Source: an uncultured bacterium (GTDB taxonomy: Bacteria > Cyanobacteriota > Vampirovibrionia > Gastranaerophilales > Gastranaerophilaceae). From it: a DNA stretch of 46,784 bases. The notes beneath the pieces were generated by a model that was not told the DNA's origin, ran no database searches, and worked only from the letters and a program-made list of their open reading frames with translations. The stretch lies in assembly GCA_949300515.1 (NCBI GenBank), contig CASGEP010000019.1, positions 1 through 46,784 on the forward strand, read 5' to 3'. The position numbers and the translations under genes are program-made. Below are positions 41,073 through 46,784 of the stretch, piece after piece; positions within the stretch are counted from its first letter, which is position 1, and the number at the start of each line of letters is the position of its first letter.

Positions 41073-41950
41073 TCTGAATTTATTGAAAAATAAACTTCTC
41101 TCAGGCGTTTTTTGCTTATATGGGTGTAAAGTTGTGTTGTTACAATGCTCGAGTGCCCGAGAAGCTCTTGCACTACCCTTAAATCCGCGCCGTTTTCAAG
41201 CAGATGGGTTGCAAAAGAGTGGCGGATGGTGTGCGGCGAGATGTCCTTTTGAATTTTTTTGCCTAAATTATGGACAAAAGTATACACGTATTGCCTTGTA
41301 ATTCTCTTGCCGTCCGGCTTTAAAAATACATACTTTTGGTTTCTTCTGCCTTCATCAGTTGTTAAAACCGTGATTTCTCTTTCCTTAAAATAAACTTTAA
41401 GCGCGGCTTTTGCTTTTGTACCGATAGGAATAATGCGTTCTTTTGAGCCTTTACCCATTGTCCTTATGATATTTGTTTTTAAGTCCGTATTTTTATATTC
41501 AAGATTTACAAGCTCGGATACCCTCAGCCCCGTTGCGTAAAAAAGCTCAAACAGCGCCTTTTGCATAATATTCAGATGTGCGGCGAGCAGTTTTTCAATT
41601 TCCTGTACACTGATTACCTTTGGAAGCTTTTTTGTGATTTTCGGGCTTGAGAGCGCAAGCGCGGGATTTTTTTTGAGTTTATCGTTAACACATAAGTATC
41701 TGAAAAAACCTTTAATAGAGGCGATTTTTCTTACAATGCTTACGGGGCTTATTCCGCATGAGGCAAGATGTCTGTTGTAGGCGCTTATGTGGGTTCTTTT
41801 TATAGAGTCAATTTCGTCTATTTTAAAATTACCGCTGACAAATTCAAAAAAAGCAAAAATGTCGTGCCCGTAGGCTTCTATTGTGTTTTTTGAAAGTGCA
41901 CGCTCGTACTCTAAATAATTCAGATAGTCCGTTACCAATTCCGTAAGCAT
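41069..41950 (-). CDS. xerD: Site-specific tyrosine recombinase (XerC/XerD type)
   Basis: A 293-residue tyrosine recombinase of Xer length, which resolves chromosome dimers at dif. The N-terminal SAM-like domain has YLEYERALSKNTIEAYGHDI. The catalytic domain shows all key residues: Arg in ATGLRVSELVNL, Lys in GKGSKERIIPIG, HTIRHSFATHLLENGADLR, LLGHSSIVTTQLYTH with the nucleophile Tyr. No phage or integron context is seen, which argues for housekeeping Xer rather than an integrase. XerC and XerD cannot be told apart by eye, so the symbol is provisional. Confidence 0.9.
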   Translation of the reverse strand: MLTELVTDYLNYLEYERALSKNTIEAYGHDIFAFFEFVSGNFKIDEIDSIKRTHISAYNRHLASCGISPVSIVRKIASIKGFFRYLCVNDKLKKNPALALSSPKITKKLPKVISVQEIEKLLAAHLNIMQKALFELFYATGLRVSELVNLEYKNTDLKTNIIRTMGKGSKERIIPIGTKAKAALKVYFKEREITVLTTDEGRRNQKYVFLKPDGKRITRQYVYTFVHNLGKKIQKDISPHTIRHSFATHLLENGADLRVVQELLGHSSIVTTQLYTHISKKRLREVYFSINSD

Positions 41951-41976
41951 AGAGTTATTTTAGCATTTTTTGCACA

Positions 41977-42008
41977 AAAAAGCCTCCTTAATAAGAAGGA
42001 GGCTTTTT
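41977..42008 (-). terminator. Bidirectional-looking terminator between ftsZ and xerD
   Basis: AAAAAGCCTCCTT (41977-41989) and AAGGAGGCTTTTT (41996-42008) form a perfect 13-bp stem with a 6-base loop. On the minus strand it follows the ftsZ stop by 13 bases and ends with Ts, so it separates ftsZ from xerD. Confidence 0.9.
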
Positions 42009-42021
42009 ATAATTTTATGAT

Positions 42022-43215
42022 TTACAGTCTGTTTTTAGGGTTTAAAAATTCGGGAATATCAAGCAGACTGCTTGCTGCAGCTTCGTGGCTTTGAGTATCT
42101 TGTGATGTTGAAGCGGATGAGTGAGTAGAGCCAAGGCTGCCAAAGTTCAGCGCGCTTGTGCTTGTACCGCCAAAGAAGCTTGCGGCAGAGAGTTTAAGAT
42201 CGTCTTTAGTGTTTACGGTATCGCCGTTTTTAAGTTCAAAACCTGTTGCGATAATTGTAATCATAATTTCGCCTTGAATTCTGTCGTCAATAACAGAACC
42301 GAAAATAACCTCTGCATCGTCTGAAACGGCATCGTGGATAACGCTTGCCGCTTCATTAACTTCATGAAGTGTCATATCGGGTCCGCCGGTTACGTTCATT
42401 ATAATACCTGTCGCACCGTTGATTGAAGTTTCAAGAAGTTTAGAGTTAATTGCAAGTTTAGCGGCTTCCATTGCTCTGCCTTCGCCCGAGGACTTACCGA
42501 TACCCATAAGTGCGGAGCCTGAGGACTGCATAATTGTTTTAACATCGGCAAAGTCAACGTTAATTAAGCCCGGTACCGTGATGATATCCGAGATACCCTG
42601 AACACCGCAGAGCAGAACTTCATCAACAACACTGAACGCATCACGCATTGTTGTTCTTCTCTCAACTACTTCGATTAATTTGTCGTTTGGTATAACAATT
42701 AGTGCGTCAACATTTTCTTTTAATTTTTCCAATCCTTGAAGTGCTTGTGTCATGCGGCGTTTGCCTTCAAATTGGAAGGGTTTTGTAACAACGCCGATAG
42801 TAAGAGCGCCGAGTTCTTTAGCTATTTTTGCAACAACGGGCGCTGCACCTGTTCCGGTTCCGCCGCCCATACCTGCCGTTACAAAGACCATGTCCGAACC
42901 GTCAAGCGCAACAAGTAAATCTTCTCTTGATTCTTCGGCAGCTTTTTCACCGATTGAAGGATTGCCGCCTGCGCCAAGACCTGCGGTTAACTTTGCGCCG
43001 AGTTGAATTTTTTTAGAGGCTGACGACATTTCAAGAACCTGAGCATCTGTGTTCATTGCCCAAAATTCAACGCCGGATAACCCCGCTTTAATCATTCGGT
43101 TTACCGCGTTACCGCCGCCGCCGCCAACGCCTATAACTTTTATATTAGCCTGCGAAGCATACCTGCTGTAGTCAGATGCTTGTCTGTCGTAATTGTCTAA
43201 TTTAAACTTTTCCAC
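42022..43215 (-). CDS. ftsZ: Cell division protein FtsZ
   Basis: A 397-residue tubulin-like GTPase that forms the division ring. Motifs: [43 protein letters not shown], the tubulin signature [34 protein letters not shown], and the C-terminal tail [13 protein letters not shown] that binds FtsA/ZipA-type partners. A Ser-rich linker (residues about 345-385) precedes the tail. Start is GTG at 43215, nine bases after GGGGG. It is not in the usual dcw cluster here; neither ftsA nor ftsQ is adjacent, as in cyanobacteria and relatives. It has its own promoter (43251-43279) and terminator. Confidence 0.97.
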   Translation of the reverse strand: MEKFKLDNYDRQASDYSRYASQANIKVIGVGGGGGNAVNRMIKAGLSGVEFWAMNTDAQVLEMSSASKKIQLGAKLTAGLGAGGNPSIGEKAAEESREDLLVALDGSDMVFVTAGMGGGTGTGAAPVVAKIAKELGALTIGVVTKPFQFEGKRRMTQALQGLEKLKENVDALIVIPNDKLIEVVERRTTMRDAFSVVDEVLLCGVQGISDIITVPGLINVDFADVKTIMQSSGSALMGIGKSSGEGRAMEAAKLAINSKLLETSINGATGIIMNVTGGPDMTLHEVNEAASVIHDAVSDDAEVIFGSVIDDRIQGEIMITIIATGFELKNGDTVNTKDDLKLSAASFFGGTSTSALNFGSLGSTHSSASTSQDTQSHEAAASSLLDIPEFLNPKNRL

Positions 43216-43250
43216 TTAAATGGCCCCCATTATTTTTTCATTTTAATTTT

Positions 43251-43279
43251 ACTATATTTTAAAAGCGTTTATATGTAAA
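43251..43279 (-). promoter_or_regulatory. Promoter of ftsZ
   Basis: Reading the minus strand: TTTACA (43279-43274), 17 bases, TATAGT (43256-43251), about 35 bases before the GTG start. Spacing and hexamers are close to the sigma-70 consensus. Confidence 0.65.
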
Positions 43280-43427
43280 GCTTTCCTGATGAAATTATCA
43301 CTCAAAATTAACATAAATTCAATTAAACTTTACACAATTTTAATTTCGCCATTTTTTTGAGTTTAAAATTTGCGAATATATTCTTAATATTTTGCAACAA
43401 TGTAATAACTTTAATTTTGTTTTATTG

Positions 43428-43433
43428 TATATT
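43428..43433 (+). promoter_or_regulatory. Candidate -10 element of the fucose synthase gene
   Basis: TATATT (43428-43433) preceded by TG lies just 8 bases before the ATG at 43442. If used, transcription would begin at about the start codon. No good -35 at 17 bases is visible. The rest of the 226-base gap to ftsZ is AT-rich and has only the ftsZ promoter. Confidence 0.4.
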
Positions 43434-43441
43434 TTTTAATT

Positions 43442-44380
43442 ATGGATAAGAAAATTTTTGTATCTGGACACAGAGGTTTAGTAGGAAGTGCAATCTTAAG
43501 AGAGCTTAAGAGAAAGGGTTATAAAAATTTTGCCCTTAGGACTCACGATGAGCTTGACCTTGAAAATGCGGCAGCGGTTGACGATTTTTTTAATAAAGAA
43601 AGACCGGACTGGGTGTTTCTGGCTGCTGCAAAAGTCGGCGGGATTTATGCAAATAACACTTACCCCGTTGATTTTCTGCTTAAAAACTTAAAAATTCAAA
43701 ACAATGTTTTTGAGAGTTCTTTTAAATACAATGTTAAAAAGTTTATGTTTCTGGGCTCCTCCTGCATTTATCCAAAAAATGCGCCCCAGCCCATAAAAGA
43801 GGAATATTTGCTCTCCTCAAAACTTGAGCCTACAAACGAGCCTTATGCCCTTGCAAAAATTTGCGGGATAAAGCTTGCAAATGCGTACAACAGACAGTAC
43901 GGCACAAATTATGTTTCTGTTATGCCCTGCAATTTGTACGGTATCGGGGATAATTATCACAGCGAAAACGCCCATGTTATTCCTATGCTCATAAGAAGAT
44001 TTCACGAAGCAAAACTCAGAGGCGATAAAACTGTGTGCGCCTGGGGAAGCGGTACTCCTTTAAGGGAGTTTTTGTTTTCGGATGACCTTGCGAGAGCGTG
44101 CGTTTATTTAATGGAAAACAAAGATGCAAAAGAGATAGGAGAGTTTATAAATATCGGTTCGGGCAAGGAGCACACAATCAGAGAAATTGTTGAACTTATC
44201 AAAAAAACAGTAGGCTACAAGGGCGAAGTTGTCTGGGATAATACAAAGCCCGACGGCACCCCGAGAAAGCTTATGGATGTATCAAAGATTAACGCTCTTG
44301 GCTTCAGTGCGCAGGTTGAACTGGAGGAAGGTTTAAAAATCGCCTATGAAGATTTTCTTAAAAGATATGAAAGCCTGTAA
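43442..44380 (+). CDS. fcl: GDP-L-fucose synthase (NAD-dependent epimerase family)
   Basis: A 312-residue short-chain dehydrogenase/epimerase that turns GDP-4-keto-6-deoxymannose into GDP-L-fucose with NADPH, for surface glycans. Evidence: glycine-rich FVSGHRGLVGSAI, AAAKVGGIYANNTYPVDF (typical of Fcl), FLGSSCIYP, the YALAK catalytic Tyr-Lys, MPCNLYGIGDNYHSENAHVI, GSGTPLREFLFSDDLA. The partner gmd is not in the window. There is no ribosome-binding site before the ATG and a -10-like element sits 8 bases upstream, so the mRNA may be leaderless. Confidence 0.93.
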   Translation: MDKKIFVSGHRGLVGSAILRELKRKGYKNFALRTHDELDLENAAAVDDFFNKERPDWVFLAAAKVGGIYANNTYPVDFLLKNLKIQNNVFESSFKYNVKKFMFLGSSCIYPKNAPQPIKEEYLLSSKLEPTNEPYALAKICGIKLANAYNRQYGTNYVSVMPCNLYGIGDNYHSENAHVIPMLIRRFHEAKLRGDKTVCAWGSGTPLREFLFSDDLARACVYLMENKDAKEIGEFINIGSGKEHTIREIVELIKKTVGYKGEVVWDNTKPDGTPRKLMDVSKINALGFSAQVELEEGLKIAYEDFLKRYESL

Positions 44381-44405
44381 GCTTATAAAGATTTTATAAA
44401 TTTCT

Positions 44406-44434
44406 TTGACTATTTAAGAAAAACATTGCATAAT
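44406..44434 (+). promoter_or_regulatory. Promoter of glnA
   Basis: TTGACT (44406-44411), 17 bases, CATAAT (44429-44434), followed by a 37-base leader to the ATG. No sigma-54 site (GG-N10-GC) is visible in this region. Confidence 0.65.
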
Positions 44435-44477
44435 AAGCTCATTATTTGTTGCGTACATTAAAATAGGAGTGAAGGTA

Positions 44478-45824
44478 ATGTGTTACATACCGGAGCATGG
44501 AAAAACCCTCAGTAAGGAAGAAATTAAAAAAATTATCTGTGAAAATGACATTCATTTAATCAGATTGCAGTTTGTAGACATTAACGGAAATGTTAAAAAT
44601 CTTTGTGTCCCGTCATCTCAAATCGACAAAGTGCTCAATAACGAGTGCATGCTTGACGGTTCATCCATTAAAGGATTTAGAAGTATTGAAACGTCGGATA
44701 TGTATTTTTATCCCGACCTTGCGACTTTTGCGGTGCTTCCGTGGAAAGATGCCGAAAGCAGCAACGTTGCAAGAATAATTTGCGATATCCATAATGCTGA
44801 CGGTACACCTTTTGAAGGCTGCCCGAGGTGCAATTTAAAAAGAGTCGTAAAAGAAGCTCTTGAAATGGGTTACAGTCTGAATGCCGGACCTGAGGCGGAG
44901 TTTTTCCTCTTTAAAAAAGATGAAAACGGTATGCCGACTATGGAAACACACGATGAGGGCTGTTATTATGATGTTGCGCCAAATGATAAGGGCGAGTCAA
45001 TAAGGGCGCAAATGGTTGACGCGCTTCAAAAAATGGGCTTTGAGATTGAAGCAAGCCACCACGAGGTAGCACAGGGTCAGCACGAAATAGATTTTAAATA
45101 CGCAGATGCAATTACAACGGCTGATAATGTCGTTACTTTTAAATACACGGTTAAAGCAATTGCCGACAAACACAATCTGCATGCTACTTTTATGCCCAAA
45201 CCCATTTTTGGTATAAACGGTTCGGGTATGCACTGCAACGTTTCGCTGTTTAAAGACGGTAAAAACGCTTTTTATGATGAAAATGCGCCTTATCAGCTCT
45301 CTGACGTTGCAATATATACAATAGGCTCTTTTTTAAAACACGTACAGGAATTTACCGCCGTTTGCAACCCGCTTGTAAACAGCTATAAAAGGCTTGTGCC
45401 GGGGTATGAAGCGCCTGTTTATCTTGCGTGGTCTTTAGCAAACCGCTCGGCGCTTATAAGGGTGCCTGCTAAGCGCGGCAATGCAACAAGGATAGAGCTT
45501 CGCTCGCCCGATCCTTCCTGCAACCCTTATCTTGTTTTTGCGGTTTTGTTAACTGCGGCTCTTGAAGGTATTAAGAATAAAATCGAGCCTCCGAAGCAAA
45601 GAGAGGAAAATATTTATGAAATGAGTGAAGCGCAAAAGAAAGAAAAAGGTATATTGGCGCTTCCGGGCAGCTTGAACGAAGCTCTTTATCTGATGAAGGA
45701 ATCCGAGCTTGTTAAAAAAGCGCTTGGCGAACACATATTTAACGAGTTTTTATCTTCAAAAGAAAAAGAATGGGATAATTACCGAATTCGCGTAACAGAT
45801 TGGGAACTGCAGCATTATATGTAG
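44478..45824 (+). CDS. glnA: Type I glutamine synthetase (GSI-alpha type)
   Basis: A 448-residue dodecameric-type glutamine synthetase: ATP + glutamate + ammonia to glutamine. Motifs: QFVDINGNVKNLCVP, MLDGSSIKGFRSIETSDMY, the metal/glutamate site AGPEAEFFLF, HHEVAQGQHEIDFKY, NGSGMHCNVSLF, the ATP site KRGNATRIELRSPDPSCNPY. Near 400 the region reads NIYEMS rather than the NLYDLPP adenylylation site, and the length is about 450, both marks of GSI-alpha; control by adenylylation is unlikely. The C-terminus (EWDNYRIRVTDWELQHYM) is Bacillus-like. Start is the ATG at 44478, eight bases after AGGAG. A terminator follows 3 bases after the stop. Confidence 0.95.
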   Translation: MCYIPEHGKTLSKEEIKKIICENDIHLIRLQFVDINGNVKNLCVPSSQIDKVLNNECMLDGSSIKGFRSIETSDMYFYPDLATFAVLPWKDAESSNVARIICDIHNADGTPFEGCPRCNLKRVVKEALEMGYSLNAGPEAEFFLFKKDENGMPTMETHDEGCYYDVAPNDKGESIRAQMVDALQKMGFEIEASHHEVAQGQHEIDFKYADAITTADNVVTFKYTVKAIADKHNLHATFMPKPIFGINGSGMHCNVSLFKDGKNAFYDENAPYQLSDVAIYTIGSFLKHVQEFTAVCNPLVNSYKRLVPGYEAPVYLAWSLANRSALIRVPAKRGNATRIELRSPDPSCNPYLVFAVLLTAALEGIKNKIEPPKQREENIYEMSEAQKKEKGILALPGSLNEALYLMKESELVKKALGEHIFNEFLSSKEKEWDNYRIRVTDWELQHYM

Positions 45825-45826
45825 TT

Positions 45827-45853
45827 AAAAGCCCCGCATTGCGGGGCTTTTTT
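45827..45853 (+). terminator. Terminator between glnA and atpG
   Basis: AAAAGCCCCGC (45827-45837) and GCGGGGCTTTT (45841-45851) form a perfect 11-bp stem with a 3-base loop and a T run. It lies between two converging genes and looks able to work on both strands. Confidence 0.92.
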
Positions 45854-45875
45854 AATATTGTTGTTAATTTTATTT

Positions 45876-46784
45876 TTATTTCAGAGCGTCCGCGCCTGAC
45901 ACAACTTCGTTTAATTCCTGTGTAATCTGTGCCTGACGGGCTTTGTTGTAGTCTATGGTTAATACTCTTATCATTTCCTGAGCGTTATTTGTAGCGGCAG
46001 ACATAGCGGTCATTCTGGATGCGAGTTCCGATGCTTGAGCCTCTAAAAATGCCTGAAATATGATGTTTGTGATATACATAGGTACAACTTTTTGCAAAAT
46101 AGAGCATAAATCAGGCTCAAACTCCGTCAGAGGGTCGATTTTATGCGAGCTTTCATTGTGGCGCACGTTGTGTTCTTCGTCAAATTCCTTTTTATGGAAT
46201 TCTTTTACCTCAAGAACGGGCAAGAGTGTCCATTTTTCGACTTTGTAGGTCATCATATTCTGATACCTTGTCGTTATAAGCTCGATTGAATCGATTTCGC
46301 CGTTTACGTACTCTGCTGCCAAATCCTCCGCAAGGACAAGCGAGCTTGCGGAGTCGGGGTTGTCCATTATTGTCGAATATACCGATTTTATTTCATAATC
46401 CAGACTATGCGTGGCGTTTCTCAGTGCAGGATAAGCCTTTTGACCGGCAAGGTAGAGTTTTACTTTTTTACCCTCGCCAAGCGCTTTTTTAACTTCGTTC
46501 AGGGTAAATCTTACTATATTTGCGCTGTACGCCCCTGCAAGCCCTTTGTTTGAGGACATTACCACAAAGCCGACGGTGTTAATTTCCCTTTTCTCAAGGA
46601 GTTTAGGGTAATTATCAATTGCGCGTTCCGTATTAACAGGTTCAAAAGTGCCTTTTGAAACGGCTTTGAACACTTTAGAAAACATTTTATATAGTTCAAA
46701 TGTAAACGGACGCGACATTTTAACCGAGTTCTCGGCTTTTTTTACTTTTGCCGCAGCAACCATTTTCATCGCACGCGTGATTTT
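45876..46784 (-). CDS. atpG: ATP synthase F1 gamma subunit (partial, 5' end outside window)
   Basis: About 302 residues of the F1 gamma subunit, the rotating shaft of ATP synthase. The frame is open to the window edge and reads KITRAMKMVAAAKVKKAE, the known N-terminal region, so the true start lies a few codons beyond 46784. Other blocks: GFVVMSSNKGLAGAYSANIV, and the C-terminal helix ASELASRMTAMSAATNNAQE, then YNKARQAQITQELNEVVSGA. By context the other atp genes should lie to the right. Confidence 0.95.
   Translation of the reverse strand, partial: KITRAMKMVAAAKVKKAENSVKMSRPFTFELYKMFSKVFKAVSKGTFEPVNTERAIDNYPKLLEKREINTVGFVVMSSNKGLAGAYSANIVRFTLNEVKKALGEGKKVKLYLAGQKAYPALRNATHSLDYEIKSVYSTIMDNPDSASSLVLAEDLAAEYVNGEIDSIELITTRYQNMMTYKVEKWTLLPVLEVKEFHKKEFDEEHNVRHNESSHKIDPLTEFEPDLCSILQKVVPMYITNIIFQAFLEAQASELASRMTAMSAATNNAQEMIRVLTIDYNKARQAQITQELNEVVSGADALK

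Noticed and set aside
41069-41950. Phage or island integrase
   Set aside because: The length and motifs are Xer-like and no attachment site, tRNA or phage gene is near; it is best read as housekeeping.

Overview
The window is a gene-dense, AT-leaning stretch of a bacterial chromosome. The organism is a flagellated, outer-membrane-bearing (diderm) bacterium: it encodes both P-ring (FlgI) and L-ring (FlgH) proteins. My best guess is the Vampirovibrionia/Melainabacteria sister lineage of Cyanobacteria, for instance a gut Gastranaerophilales. The reasons are a SigF-like group 3 sigma factor next to a prepilin peptidase, flagellar genes beside a generally cyanobacterium-like core, many TPR proteins, and large lineage-type proteins with one membrane anchor. 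This placement is inference from gene content and needs marker-gene phylogeny. No tRNA, rRNA, CRISPR array, transposase or prophage was seen.

Region 1 (1-5600) is a tandem array of at least four paralogues, the first cut by the window edge. Each has a conserved signal-peptide-free N-terminus, a long variable coiled coil and a near-identical calcium-binding C-terminal cassette resembling the module found in type I-secreted RTX proteins. The copies show mosaic similarity (gene conversion), a 5-bp deletion removing one conserved tail, an in-frame 36-bp duplication and a 12-bp repeat tract. A rho-independent terminator closes the array, followed by a MITE-like repeat.

Region 2 (5954-13829) holds a small XRE repressor divergent from a pyruvyl-transferase-family gene with paired palindromic operators over its promoter, then typA, glyA, a WecA/TagO-type phosphoglycosyl transferase, a small unknown, a SpoIID-like protein, HU, and infC with a non-canonical AUU start.

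Region 3 (14016-22394, minus strand) is a flagellar operon: slt, flgF, flgG, flgA, flgH, flgI, flgJ, a small FlgM-position protein, flgN, flgK, flgL. The peptidoglycan-cutting function is a separate transglycosylase gene and FlgJ is only the rod-binding domain. flgK is broken twice, by a 32-bp tandem duplication and a 1-base loss.

Region 4 (22570-30853) has two unknown genes and then a tight minus-strand run: DAACS symporter, rlmH, thymidine phosphorylase, metG, sigF-like sigma factor, prepilin peptidase, the last two overlapping.

Region 5 (31078-46784) has a TPR-TPR-diguanylate cyclase operon, a small gene behind a 20-bp palindrome, a GT35 phosphorylase-like protein whose PLP lysine is replaced by serine, lysS, an unknown Ala-rich anchored protein, xerC/D, ftsZ, a GDP-fucose synthase (possibly leaderless), glnA (GSI-alpha type) and the 3' part of atpG.
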